A DNA stretch of 64,000 nucleotides from Anas platyrhynchos. Lineage: Eukaryota > Chordata > Aves > Anseriformes > Anatidae. Each line of letters opens with the position of its first letter. The first letter of the stretch is position 1. The notes under the pieces are model-generated. The model did no database searches. It was not told the origin of the DNA and was given only the letters and a program-made list of their open reading frames with translations. A program made the position numbers and the translations under genes. Below are positions 24,371-36,189 of the stretch, in pieces. The stretch lies in assembly GCF_047663525.1 (NCBI RefSeq), contig NC_092602.1, forward strand, positions 6,879,501 to 6,943,500, given 5' to 3'.

Positions 24371-24377
24371 GGACTCC

Positions 24378-24442
24378 TTCTCTTTCTCTTTCTCTTTCTC
24401 TTTCTCTTTCTCTTTCTCTTTCTCTTTCTCTTTCTCTTTCTT
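24378..24442 (+). repeat. (CTTTCT)n polypyrimidine hexamer repeat
   Basis: About ten copies of the hexanucleotide CTTTCT with a degenerate CTTTCTTTCTTCC end. All purines lie on one strand, so triplex (H-DNA) formation is possible. The minus strand yields an arginine/glutamate alternating frame that is not a gene. Confidence 0.97.
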
Positions 24443-24449
24443 TCTTCCT

Positions 24450-25955
24450 TTTTCTTTTCACCAGCTCTTGGTTAACTACAGTATCATCTTTAGGATGGAG
24501 CTGAGCATTTGTGGGCAGGGAAGACTTGAGGACAGCACAGGTGTTCCTGGATAGAGACCAAGGATGCTCCCACCCCAGCTGCACCTCTCTGGAGAGGTAT
24601 TTAGCCCCCAGAAGATATGCTGTACCCAGTGACAGCATTGTCATGGCACTGGAGGTCAGATCTGGGGCTGACATCCATGTTGCTATAAAGGAAGGACTTT
24701 AAAACCAGCTCCCCTAATGAAGCTGATCATGTATTTGAGCATTGTAAATCAGGATGTACCAGGTCAGGGCCATACCAGCAAGGGAGGCAGAAGAGGATGG
24801 GGTACCAGGGGTGATTCTAGCTAGCATTCTGCTGAGATAACTCCTTTTCAGAACAGCTTGCAGGGATCACGTTTTAAAACAGCTCTTTAGCTGTGTGTTT
24901 ATTGCTGTGTGCGTCATGGGATGTTTTAATGCAAGCAATGGGGATGATGTGATTCGGGACATTTGATCTCCCAGCTCCTTCTCTCCCCAGTTACAGCTGT
25001 GCTGGAGTGCTGGTAATGGCTGGGGTGGGTGCAGGCAGGTGCCCTGCATCGCAGCCTGGATCACTGCCACGATCCCTGCAGAGGGCTCAGCTGGGTGCAG
25101 GGATGTGATAAGGCAGGGGAGAGGGCTGGTGCTCAGCCCCAGGCTCCCTGAGAGGCTGCCAGTGAAGGGGAGCTGCAGGGGATGGGTTCCTGGCAGCAGG
25201 GCTGAGCAATCCTTGTACAGGAATAGGGGGAAGAGAGGTGCTTCCACCTCTGCAAGGCTGGTGGAAGACCTGCAGGGATGTGGGCTGGGGTCCCTGGTCC
25301 TGCCTGGGGAGGGGGGTGCTGGGATGTTGTTCTTGCAGGATTTTGGGCACCAAAAGGGTGGGAGGGGAGTGTTAGGGAGCTGAGAAGCTGGGTTTCTCTC
25401 TCCGCTGTCTAATCAGGGACCCCAGCTCTTAACTCTTCTGCTGCATAACTAAGGGGACTGCACTGAGCAGCAGCATCCCCTTCCCTTGTGCTCATCCACC
25501 AGGTTACAGGAAAACTTCAGTCAAACAGATAAAAAATCTGCTCTAGATAAAGTGAGAGGGTTTGCACCGTTGTTTTTTTCTCCTCCTGGCTATAGGTGGA
25601 GCTTTGTGCTGCAGATGGGGAGGAGGCGGTGGGATTCTGTTGGCAATGCAGGGCTGCCCGAGCAGGTCCTGTGGAAGGTGGCAGCGGTGTCCCCAGCAGC
25701 CTGGGGAACTGAGCCGAGACTTCCTGAGCCCTGACCCATCGTGGCAGTTGCCAACACATGCTGGCCATCTCTGATGACACGGCACAGTCAGAACAAGGTG
25801 TGAACTGATGTGGTATTGATTCACTTCTGGGCAGGGGAGGTGAAAATGGGTATTGAAGTAAGAGCACACGCGACATGGAGTCAGCAGCAGGTATGGCTTT
25901 GTTACTTCTTTACTAGCCAAAGCAGGCACAGATGCAAGACAGAGAAGTTGAGACA
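24450..25955. other. Non-coding stretch, no gene seen
   Basis: GC-moderate sequence with many overlapping frames of 60-145 codons on both strands and none I recognise. Positions 25300-25320 contain G runs. No usable splice pair was found. Confidence 0.5.
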
Positions 25956-25959
25956 GTGT

Positions 25960-26062
25960 GTAACACATGTGGCTTTTCATTCCCCAGTATATAATGAATC
26001 CATTAGCTACGTTAAAGTAATTAGCATCTTATTGCAGACAAGCCAGGGATGAGCGCTGCCAA
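25960..26062. promoter_or_regulatory. AT-rich block with homeodomain cores, possible enhancer
   Basis: A compact block with TATAATGAATCCATTAGC, TACGTTAAAGTAATTAGC and ATCTTATTGCAG between GC-rich flanks. It has several TAAT/ATTA cores within 60 bp and one preserved CpG. The inferred role is a conserved non-coding element; only alignment to other birds or mammals can show this. Confidence 0.3.
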
Positions 26063-26064
26063 GC

Positions 26065-28735
26065 CTGTCCCTGGTGTCTGCGTGGAGCAGAGCACAGCCT
26101 GTGCTGCCTGCCAGACCTGCTTCAGTCACCTGCATCTCGGCAAAAACAGCCTGAGCCTACCCCGTTTTCCCCCCTTTTCTTCTGATTGCTTTACCCTTGC
26201 CATAATGAAAGCCTTGTTGCCTCAGCTCCTTTGAAATGTCTGATTCAGAGAGGCAAAGCAGCAGCACGTGGGGCCAGGCAGAGCAGGGAGGAGATGCAGC
26301 AGAAGCCCCGAGCAGGGTGACAGGTGTGGTGCTGGCAGAAAATTTACAGCCTCAGCCTTGGGCTCTGGACCCTCTTTTTATTACATTTTACACCGAGTGA
26401 GGTAGATTGAGTTACCATTGCAGTTTCATCTGCTCCATCAGGGCTGTGCTCAGAACCAATGCCTGCGGGGCTGGGGAGAGGGCTCCGCCGAGATGTCGGG
26501 TCTGGCCGTCAGCAAATACATCAGGTACAAGTAAAGAGCAGGTGATATTTCATAAGCTTAGAATGGGATTTAGCTGTCCGGCAGAGGCCGGAAGAAAAGG
26601 AGCACAGCTAGCATTTCCCCAGTCCCCAGGACTGTAGGATGAGGTGAATCTCCACATCTCTGCCCTCCCTGGGTAATAGAGGCATGCCTGGGCTGCTTGC
26701 TGGCTCCTCCGCCACCCTGCCCTCACTGTGCAGGGGCTGCTGGCAAAGCTGCAGGGAGCCTGAGCTGTGGGATTTTAATTGCTGGCTTCCAGAACAACCC
26801 TCGGGGCTCTGGAGTTTGGAAGGGGAGGTGGTGTGGGCTCAGCACATCAGGTGGGAAGCTGCTCTTGTGCATGTGAAGCTGCAGAGGATAGGGATGGACC
26901 CTGGAGCTGCCTGCAGGTGGATGAACCTCCTCTCAGCCTCCTCTGGCAGGGTGAATTTGGGCTTCTGGGGTTGTGTATGTATTTTTGTGGCTTCTAACCT
27001 TTAAACTGTTAAATGCTGGTGGATACGGATCAGTCCTCGCTGACTGGCTGTGTTCTGGTTGAGAGCTGGTCTCCGTACAACTGGAATTGAGAGATACAGC
27101 CAGGAAATAATGGCCAGGGGAGACTTCTCTTAAAGAAAAATAGTTCGTGGATGCAAATTATGTCTTGAGCACCAGAGCCTGGAGTATTTGAGCTCTGTCT
27201 CCTCATTTATTTATTTTTTTTAACAGCAGATTTCTAGGATTATGAAAGAACAAACTGCAGCCTGAATTCTGCGGCTTGGCTCCAACTCCGAGGAGTCCCT
27301 CCTGCTCTCCTGCTGTCCAAGAGCAGCCTCTGGTGTGGCCCAGGAAGCCCATGGCCTCTCTTAACTAGCCAGTTCTCCTCTTGGAGGGTTTGGCACCCAA
27401 AAGCAGCCTGTGGCAGGCAGCTGCCCACGCACCCTTATGGAAACGTGCCCTGGGTTTGGCCAGGCTCTGCCACAGGTGCAGCAGGGAAGGACGTGAATGT
27501 TTGCAGGGACATCTGCAGCTCTTGGCATGGTGGCATCATCTGCTGTGCAAAAAGCATCAGGGCCAGCATATTCCTTCAATTGTGGACCTTTTCCTTATTT
27601 TCTGGAGGTGATTTTTCACAGAAATCATCCCTTCAGGCCCTGTCTTCCTTCAGTAGTTGGGATTTTGGGCATTTTTTTTTTTGATTTTTTTTTTTTGGGG
27701 GCCTGGTCCAAGTTGTCAGCCCACAGCCACCATCCTGGAGCATCTGGTCCCTCCATCACTGCCTACAGGGTTGGGATTTTTTGGCTTTTTGGTGCCAAAC
27801 GTGTGGGAAATAGCCAATACACTGGGCAACAAGGCTGTTATTTAGAGCCTCCACAGGCTGAAGTTCAATAAAGGCAAACCCCTGCCTGCAGGAGGGACTC
27901 AGCCCCATGGCAGGACAGGCTGGGGCCATCTTCTCTGGCTTCTTGTGCACAGCAAGCTGAGCAGGAGCTGGCTGAGGGTCCTTGCTGTGCAGATAAGATG
28001 AGCTGGGTGGCACAAGCAAGCATATAGGCAGCAGGATGAGGTCTGTGACCATTCCCCAAATACAGGGGGCTGTGCCAGAGCACATCAGCTGGTTTGGGGT
28101 TTTCCAGTAGAAGAAAAGCACCGGCACAGTGGGGCAAGTCCAGAAGAGCCATCATGATGGGGTGGAGGAGCCCGGTGCCTGTGATGGATGGTGAGGCTCT
28201 GCATCATCCTGACGGGCACAAGATCAGGGTTGGTGATGTCCTGGGAGCCAAGAGCTGCCTGGAGCATCTCTTCCCAAGCCCCCTGGGGTGGGAGATGTTC
28301 AGCCCCAAGTGATTCCTCCCCTGTTCAACCACCCTGCCTGCTGGGTGGCTTCTCTGCGGTCTCAGCTGTGCCACCCTTGCTGCAAAAAAAAAAGCTGTAA
28401 TTTGTTGTTTCATTTCCAGTGGTTTTCAAGTATTTGGAGACATCTCTTCAACCCTTCCCAGGCTTTCATCCAAGCTGGGGTGTGTGATACCCCCAGAAAC
28501 CAGTGAAGAAGCCGAGCTGTTCCCTCACCCACCCATCTGCTCCCTCCCCAAGCCCCGTATTTCAGCTCTGGCTTTCAGCTGGGAGTAGCAGTATTTGCAT
28601 GGGCTGGGAGCCATCTCCTCTGCCCTCACCAGGATGCTGCACATGGTGGTAGCAGCTGGTCTAGCAGAGCTACCGGGGCCTTTTTCTAAAGGCAGAGCCG
28701 AGTCTGGCATCCTGCAATAGGTCAGGTTTAATGTG
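26065..28735. other. Non-coding stretch, no gene seen
   Basis: No gene was recognised. A strong acceptor (TTATTTATTTTTTTTAACAG) ends near 27228 with a possible donor (GCCACAG|GTGCAG) about 250 bp later; this is a weak exon pair. Octamer motifs occur at 27151-27158 (ATGCAAAT) and 28593-28600 (ATTTGCAT). T-rich runs lie at about 27673-27697. Confidence 0.5.
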
Positions 28736-28739
28736 GCTT

Positions 28740-29045
28740 CTCCGCTTGCAATTTGTCATGGCCTTATCGGAACATCTGCATCCTGGCCTCTTATTAAGCC
28801 CTTAGAAAAATAGTTATATCTAATGCCTGAATAGTTTTAAATTTGGAAGCAGAGTGGGAGTAGATGGAAGAAAATAAATTCCCCTTCATGTAATCATCAG
28901 AGGAGGACAGTTCTGAACAATGACCAGATCGTCCTCACACCGACGATGACAGCAATTTCGGACTTATCACAACCCGGCACTATATTAAGGCACTGAGATT
29001 ACATTGTTATTCATTAGCACAACATCTGTTGAAAATCAGCATGGA
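28740..29045. promoter_or_regulatory. AT-rich block resembling a conserved non-coding element
   Basis: About 300 bp with ATTAAGCCC, AGTTATATCTAATGCC, TTTTAAATTTGG, TGTAATCATCAG, TATATTAAGGC and TTATTCATTAGCAC, plus scattered CpG (ATCGTCCTCACACCGACG, TTTCGG). CpG kept within AT-rich sequence is unusual in neutral vertebrate DNA, where methylated CpG decays. No coding frame crosses it. The enhancer role is inference. Confidence 0.3.
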
Positions 29046-29049
29046 GAGG

Positions 29050-30370
29050 GCTGGTGCAGATGCTAAAAAGCCTCGCGATGGGAGCAGGGAACGTGTTCCC
29101 CCGCAGGCAGAGCAATGCCTCTGCCCTCCTGGGAGCTGCTGCTGCTCCCCAGGCGCCGTGCACATGCGACGCAGCCGGTGAGGACATCAGTCACCCATAT
29201 TTGCAGGTCCCAGGGCTGCCCAGCTGTGTGCTTTCAGGCGAGTCTTTTCCCTTTTTATCGCTTATTCCAGGTGGTTTCTTGCTAGCGTGGGCGCAGCTCC
29301 TCGCAGGGCACGGCAAGTTGGATGTATGCCACCACCACACTTGCCATGATGGAGGACAAAGGTGCCATCTCCTATATTTTGAAATTCTGAAGTGTACCCA
29401 AGTGGCCAGCCTCAGAGTGCTCACACCAAAATGCTCTGATTCCTCACAAGGCCAGGCTGGTACACGATCTTACCATTTATCCTGTCTTGTGTTGAGATCT
29501 GCTCTGCCCTGGCTGCCACAAGAGCCTCAGGCTTCTCGGCTTCCTCAGAGAGGAATCAAGCTTGTGGACAAATTTAGGAGTGACTTTCTGACTCGGTTTC
29601 CCTCCTGGACTAGCTTCATTAGTTCCTAATCTCCATGGCCCTCTCTGTTTGTAGCCTGGCGGACCACCTCCTTGCGGTGTATTTGCTGATTCTCATGCGT
29701 ATCCGTCACAGGGGCATTAAGCTATAATTTAAACCCAGTGTTCTGATTTTTTTAAAAGCAATTCCAGTTAACCAGAGTACAAGGAATCAGGAAAAGCAGG
29801 ACTGCAGGGGTACTTCACAGCCTCACTGCTAAAAATACAGAAAAGGCTCTTAGCCGAAGATCTCCTGGAACTGCAGCCGTGGTGGATTTGCTTCTATATT
29901 TAAGTGAGCAGTCCTAGAAGCTGCGCTGCCCTTCTGAAGGTGATGTCTGAGTCTCTCCAGTCATCGCCATCCATGGCAGCACATCATTTGATTTCATAGA
30001 GCATGTGGATGATTCGGTGGGTTGAGGGGCGTTGCTATCAGGCATCGCGTTGATGTGTGGGTCTGCCCAATAAGTTGGGAAATCCAGCCCAGCCTTCCTC
30101 CCCGTGAGCTGCCTGCTTCTGCTCAGGAGTCACTGATGCTGGTCTGCAGAACCTCAGTTCGAGGAGCTTTCAAAGGACCATTTTAGCAGCTGGTGTGAAA
30201 CATCCATCAGTGCTCCTGTCTTCGCTCCAGCTTGCACCATTCTGGTCTGCCTTACTTTGGTTATGATGAAATTTAGAGGAACTGCTCCTGACAAATGAGA
30301 CTCTCTAGTGGGTTGCTTCTTTAAACCATTAACACATGCTTAAACACTGACGGAGCGTAAAATGGGAACT
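29050..30370. other. Non-coding stretch containing a 191-codon chance frame
   Basis: A plus-strand frame at 29054-29629 is open for 191 codons with a methionine start, but it has no domain, signal or coding character I recognise. It is rich in cysteine and histidine without regular spacing. The rest is mixed non-coding sequence without splice pairs. Confidence 0.45.
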
Positions 30371-30374
30371 TTGA

Positions 30375-30620
30375 AAAGGAGGATCCTTCATTATCAAAGG
30401 CAGCTGGTGGCATGCAGTGGATCGCTGCTACCCAGAAGCACATCAGTGCGAGCACATCCTCGTCCGGATCATCAACCCCAAGCATGTTAGGAGACGAGTA
30501 GGACAGATGGTTGCTGCCCTTGAAAAGTACCTTGATGGTATAAAAGCCAGGGTGGAAAACGATAATTTACAGGCAGAACAGGAAGGTGGTGAAGATGTGG
30601 TGTCGGCAAGGCTGACCTGA
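30375..30620 (+). other. Unrecognised protein-like frame (81 codons)
   Basis: The frame is open from just after a TGA at 30372-30374 to TGA 30618-30620. Its composition is unusually protein-like for this window: CEHILVRIINPKHVRRRVGQ, then a charged, helix-prone ALEKYLDGIKARVENDNLQ and an acidic tail. No methionine lies near its left end (the first in-frame ATG is in the middle, at the QMVAAL position), and no good acceptor precedes it. It may be a fragment of a decayed processed copy, an exon with non-obvious edges, or chance. The overlapping frame just upstream (reading ERKMGTLKRRILHYQRQLV from about 30345) is also protein-like, which would fit one frameshift in a pseudogene. Confidence 0.3.
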
Positions 30621-30624
30621 CGTT

Positions 30625-33600
30625 TCTCTGTGTTTCACACTGTTCTCAAGGAGCTTTGGTTCTCAAGGAAAGGTCTTGCACTGAGATGAAAGGTTTCTTG
30701 CAACTCCTTTTCCAGATTGGATTGCAGCCAAGTGTGTCCCCCAAAGGAAAAACTCCCGACAGGTTCCCCTTCTGCTCCCCCTCCAGCACCAGGTCCCACC
30801 AGTGCTGCTGTGACAAGTCTCCCTGGGGGGCACCGAGAACCCTGATGGCAAATACTCATTAATCGATTCTCTAAGACCAAGGAAGCATCGATCCAATTAG
30901 AGATAAATAATTTATGCCATTGAACGTGAGATTGGGATGCTATTGATCAAGGGCGAGAACTGGGACAACAGCTGTTTCTGTTGTCAGTGTTAAGGAACCC
31001 GAACTGAGATGATGATGCTTTGGGAGCAGCAGGGGACCACCAGGCTGAAGATGAACCAGCTGAGGTCTCCACGTGGCACAGGGTCAACTATTTCTCACTC
31101 TTTAACCCTCTGCCTTTGCCCATGCCAAGGGCTTTGAAACTTATGGAGCTCCTGAAGGCTTCGGAGGACACCTAGCTCAAGCAGAGCATGGGTTTCAGGA
31201 AGTAATGACAGGGTTCGACTGTTTTGAGAGATCTCACAGACCAGCTGTCTAAGTTTGCAAATCCTTTTTGGTCATCCCACTAAGCCCATGTGTTTTGGAG
31301 AATGGACAGCTCCACTCCAACAGCACCCGGGAGGAACTCAGCCATAGTGGGATGGGGTAAGAGCAGTTCTGCTGCAGCTTTGTAGCTCAGCGTCTTCAGA
31401 TAAAACCTAAAGCATCAAAGGGGCAGATCCCAATGGAAACGTAGCCATGTGCGACATGTCAGCAGAAGGCACTGCACCTGCGTGGGAGCTGCAGGACAGG
31501 CCACTGCACAACGTGTGCATCCAGTGCAAGTGGTTACAGAGCCTTTGGGAGACAGAAAAACCTGGCGCTGCCTGATCTTGCTTTAATTCTCAACCATGGC
31601 TCTATACGAAGCAGCGTAGGGAGGAGGAGAAGAGTGGTTTGAGTTTGGTATATAAAAAGAAAGGAAAGGAAGAAAGCACAGCTCCCACTGGTGACTTGTT
31701 CAAGCCAATCCAGAGCAGTCAGAGGGACGTTTCAGGGATGGGAGCTGAAACATGGGCGAAGATTTTCTGACAAGGTCCAGAATTGTTTGGACTCTACCCA
31801 TGCATCCTTTTCAGCATTCAGTGGCTGGGGGATTGCTGAGACGTGTGTGAGCCAGCTGGAGGCTTTCCATTGACTTTCGGTGGAATTTGGATCAGGCCCA
31901 ACACGAGTGGGTCCTCGTTCAGCTCCGAGAGGAGAGGGGGGAATTTTGCAAGGTCCAAGTGGTCCAGAGAAATGAGGATCGCTCAGCTGACATCCCCCTG
32001 GAATGAGCGCATGGTTATTTCAGGCAAAAGCAATCTGTTATTTCCACTCCTGAACGTTTATTTGGGTCAGGGTGGGAAAATCCGATTTACTTGCCAAAGT
32101 CCCGCTGGGGTGGTAAAAATATAAATACCACATATTATTATGTGTGTATTCTGAAAAGTGGTTAGTGACTGTGTTTATTACATTTGGCCACTTGCGGGGA
32201 GTTATTCTCTGTCTGCCCCCTCCCCTAAATTCACATGCTTACGCCGAATGCTGGCCCTGCTGGGACCTGTAAAACTGCTGCAGGGGGATGGAGCCAGAGC
32301 GATTTCGGCTCCTCGCAGGGCTTCCCACAGCCTGCGGGGAGGAAATGTCTTTCCAAGCCACCAGTCCCACCTGGCCAGGCCACCGCAGGGATGTGGCGGG
32401 ACGATTTCCCAGTCCCATCCACATGAGGCCCCATCCCGTTCCTCTTCGACTCCGGGTGGGCGTTCACAGGGCCGCATCTCCAGCGGCAGCAGGATGTGTA
32501 TTTCCTCCTGGTGGTGCTGGGTTTGATCTGTGATGGCTCAGGTGAGGTGGTGGACAGGGGGGATGGCCCTTACGAAGATGCCTTTACCACTGTGTTTCAT
32601 TAATTGAGAAGACTCTGATTTACCAGGGTGGGTGGCAACAGAGCTGAGGATGGGATGCGCGTTTGGCTGTAGGGGAAATAGAAGGGAGCTTTGACTGCAT
32701 GTTTGAAGCCACACAGCATTTGAAATTGCAAACCCGTCCCCAAAACCGAGCACTTTTTGCAGAGTGCTGCTTACGGGCTTGGTTCTCAGCCTCTCCCATT
32801 GCTGGCCAGACAAGGAGCAGCCAGAGCCTATTCCAGTTTTGGCAGGGTTGGGAATGGAGCGGATCCATGCTGCTCCAGCCCTAGAATGCATCATCTCCAT
32901 CCAAGAGCTACAACTGCCCATCCCAGTGCTGTTCCTGGATGCCTCTATGCACCGGAGGAAAGTTCAGCTGGAGAAGATGGTCTTTCTTCACCTTTGTGTC
33001 CGAAAAGTTGTGGTTACCCCTTGGTTTCTGGTGTTATACAGGACGAAGGCAGCACATCTCGGGGCAGGGCCACTCTGGCTTTCCAAGCGTGATTTAAACC
33101 TGCCTTGTGATCTCAATGCCCTGATCCCGTAGAGGGGGCTGGGGTGCGTTTGCACACTAGGTGGCCTCTGAACTGGATTAATAACCCCAAATATCCCCCT
33201 CTCGGGTACTCAGAACTGCCAGTGGATCAGTGCCTCTCGTCCAAGTGGTGCTTTCCAGCCCCACATTCCCCATTTTGGGCCAGAGTCCTTCACAAGCAGT
33301 TTTTAAGCCCCAGGTCAGTCTTATAAGCTACGCTGGATGTTATTAATTTGACTCGGTGCCATCCCCTTTTCTCATTTACCACTTTCTGCAGGGGGCTTTG
33401 GTTGCATGTGTGTCAGCATCGAGATGCAGTGGGTTTGAGGCTCCTGCTGGCGCCTCAGCTTTACGTTGTCTGAACCCTGCTGCCTGTGCAGGTTGGGGCT
33501 GGGCTGGCATTTTTCAGGAAGGAGAAAGTTAGCTTTGATACTGTGCATCAAAAAGCATGGGCATTTGCGCTGCAGCAACACCTAAGAGTCCTGCTGGGTC

Positions 33601-34015
33601 AGAACCACCAGCGAGGAGCACGCAAGCTGCTGCTCACCAGGAGAGCTGTGTGTTTCCAGCTAGCAAAAGCCCCCTGCATTTATTCTGCAGCACAACCTGA
33701 GGCACCAGTCAGTTTCTCACGTCTCCTGCAAGCACAGCATCCCCAGCTCTGTGCAGCAATCAGGGAAGGAAGAAGTGCAAACAGAACGCAGTTTGGGGGC
33801 TGTGCTCGCAGCATCCATCGCAGCCTGCACAGCTCGGTGGCTGGGTGCAAGCCCTCGGTGCTGAAACGAGGCCCTGAGGGGCTCCTCCACGCCCTTACAC
33901 CACCAGCCTTGCGTTTAGTTCTCCTCCAGCGTGCTTCGTGGAGCAACGAAAGGTGTAAAAGCAGAGTGAGGCATATCCCACCTGACCTTGGCATCACTCT
34001 CTTTCCTTCTGTAGC
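30625..34015. other. Non-coding stretch, no gene seen
   Basis: Mixed sequence with overlapping chance frames; the largest is 185 codons on the plus strand at 33486-34043, opposed by 143 codons on the minus strand. Short AT-rich pieces lie near 30855-30950 and 32100-32180. Near 34 kb, a plus-strand acceptor (TCTCTTTCCTTCTGTAG, ending 34014) faces a donor 25 bp later. On the minus strand, CTCGGTACCTCCTAAAG precedes an ATG and a donor (TGGAG|GTGAGC). Both pairs are weak. Confidence 0.5.
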
Positions 34016-34219
34016 AAAAGCTGGCGTGCTCACCTCCAGGTAACAGCTTTCCCTACGACAACCGGCATCTTTAGGAGGTACCGAGAGGCAGAAGGAGCAG
34101 GTGCTGCACAAAGATGCTGGCAGATGGGAAGTTCCCTCATGTGCAAGTGGGAAAAAACCCTTGCAAGGACTGGCGGAGGCTCCCTGGCACCAAGGTGGCG
34201 TTGCTTGCAGCTCCTGACC

Positions 34220-34227
34220 ATTTGCAT
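34220..34227 (-). promoter_or_regulatory. Octamer (OCT/POU) motif
   Basis: A perfect ATTTGCAT, the reverse of ATGCAAAT, followed by ATTTGGGGAATTAG. It is one of six perfect octamers I noticed in the window; see the separate finding. Function unknown. Confidence 0.3.
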
Positions 34228-34622
34228 ATTTGGGGAATTAGCCCGCATCTCTGCTCGTTATTTCACCCGCTTCCTCCCCCAGCCTCCCAGGAGTTGCTTG
34301 GGTTTTGTATGGGTGGCTAATTAAAACCTCTCCTAGCTCGAGCCGCTGATTGCAGAGAGGGCTGAGACCACGAGCAGAGCACAGAGGAGGCTGCCCCAGC
34401 CCACAGGCTAACCCCACGCCACTGCAGACCCCACGCTCGCAGCTAGGACGTTATTTACTCTGATACCAGCAACGTTCCCTTAAAATATATTGAAAGAGAG
34501 ATTGGGAAAATGAAGTGTATAAGATTTATCCTGCACTAGAGGATTTCAGCATCCAAGAAAGCCAGAGAGTCCAGTCCCTCAGACTTAATAGAAACCTCCT
34601 GCTTTATTAATGTTGCTTTGCC

Positions 34623-34641
34623 TTTTTTTTTTTTTTTTTTT
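34623..34641 (+). repeat. Poly(T) run
   Basis: Nineteen T residues, followed directly by CCTTGTCCACAG. This makes a very strong plus-strand splice acceptor ending at 34653. After it, a frame reads PGQNVKAVFEELSWRFSLIT and stops at TAA 34740-34742. No donor is seen, so it would have to be a terminal coding exon. It could equally be a retroposed poly(A) tail on the minus strand. Confidence 0.8.
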
Positions 34642-34744
34642 CCTTGTCCACAGGTCCTGGGCAGAATGTCAAAGCTGTATTTGAGGAGCTTTCCTGGAGG
34701 TTTTCATTAATAACAGGGCCAGGGAATCCACTGCAAATGTAAAA

Positions 34745-36120
34745 ATAATAGATTTGAGAGCCCTGAAAGGATGGAGATTTACTTGCTGTGGAAATATAAG
34801 GGAGAAAGTGGGAGTGGGAGGTTCCCGTGGCTCAGCATTGCCTGCCTGCGAGCTCCAAAAGCTGCCTGAAGCCGAGGAGGTGCTGGGGATGGGTGCGGGA
34901 GGGAAGGCTCTGCTCTGCTCAGCACCCACCTTCCAGTGCTGCTGGATGTGCCATGAGCCTTCCAGAGGCTTTCCCAGGGTAAAGAGGAAAGGAAGAGGTG
35001 CACAGGGAGCTGCCATCCACCAAAACGGGCTGGCTCCACATCTGGGCTCCTTGCTCACCCCTCTGAAAAGTGAAGGTGCGGGGTGAGGCTGATTCCCAGC
35101 AGGAGGCCACACGAGCATAGACATGGGTAAGAGCTGGATGAGGCCCCCAGCATTTATTTCTTAGGGGTGCCACGAGTGTGTTCCCTCCTTCCAAATGACC
35201 CCCAGCCTTGCTGCCCGTGCCCCCCAGCTATCACCTGCCCAGCTTGTCACCTCCTCGGGCTGCTCTGCTGCGCAAGGGACGGTGACACCATGCCTGGATC
35301 AGTCCTTGGAAAGCCACCTGAAGGAGACCAGGAGACCCCCTCCCACTTTTCTTTCCCCACAGAGGCATCATCCCCAGGGATTTATGACCTGGGACTCCAA
35401 CCCCATGAAGCCCACAGGCCCTGCGGGCTCACAAAACTCAAACTGAGCCAGGAGAGAGCCCCTTCTCCGTGATGGGTTGATGAAGGCTTCGGACGCCCTT
35501 CCCAAACCAGCCCCCAGCACGCAAGGCACGAGCTGTGGGAGCTCCCTGGGCTCTCCCCATGAGCCTGGGAGGCTCAGCAGCCCCGCAGCCCTCCGGAGAA
35601 GCACTTCAGCCCCGACACGGCTCCTCCTGCCGAGCTTTTCAACAGCTCTGCGGCCCCCCTGGCCCTGCCCGCTGCGCTGGTGGCCTGGGGGGGCCGGAGG
35701 CATTTTCCCAGCGCTGTAATCTAACAGCACCAGTGGGAATGTTTACAGCACGCTGCCACTTGAGGGCTTATCGGCTCCCTCCCTATCTCCCACCGCTCCG
35801 GCCTGATAAACCGAGGTGCTGGTGGCACCCGGGGGAAGCGCCCGGAGCTGGGGATGGGAGCGAAGCCGGAGGGGCTGCGGCGTTTTTCCGCCTTGCTGAG
35901 GATGCGGTGGAGGTGTGGAGCACAAGGGGATGGGGGGCAGCAGGGGAGACCCCTCCCTGATGGGTGGCAGAGAGCCCTCAGGCCTGGGGTGAAGGGAACG
36001 TGCCCTGGGGGGGATGTGGGGGATCGTGGGAGCGAGGAAAGGCATCCCTGGGAGAATGGGAGGCTGCTGGAGAGCCTGGTGCTCCTAGCAAGGGGAAACC
36101 AACCGCTAGCACCTGCCCAT
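34745..36120. other. GC-rich non-coding stretch
   Basis: This part is GC-rich and CpG-containing, especially 35560-35900, with many overlapping frames of up to 151 codons on both strands and no recognisable product. A donor-like CATGG|GTAAGA lies at about 35125 without a good acceptor. G runs at about 36007-36030 could fold as a G-quadruplex. Confidence 0.5.
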
Positions 36121-36129
36121 CGTGGGTGG

Positions 36130-36189
36130 GAACAGGTTTAGCTCATTACCTCATTAGCTTAATCAGCTGAGGATAAAAGGCGGCTCACC
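36130..36189. promoter_or_regulatory. Homeodomain-type cluster beside a minus-strand donor
   Basis: ATTACCTCATTAGCTTAATC followed by AGCTGAGGATAAAAGGCGG packs three TAAT-type cores and a GATAAAA into 45 bp. It ends at a strong minus-strand donor (GGGCCCAG|GTGAGC, exon side starting at 36189). Together with the CpG island 200 bp to the right, this would fit a minus-strand first exon running from the island to 36189. Inference only. Confidence 0.25.

Noticed and set aside
24267-24674. Arginine/glutamate alternating 135-codon frame
   Set aside because: It is the translation of the CTTTCT hexamer repeat on the minus strand.
29054-29629. 191-codon plus-strand frame with methionine start
   Set aside because: No recognisable domain, no supporting splice or promoter context, and composition typical of chance frames in GC-rich DNA.
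30306-30325. CTCF-like CTCTCTAGTGGG
   Set aside because: The core CTAGTGG fits but the flanking positions deviate at two or more sites; much weaker than the site at 36443.
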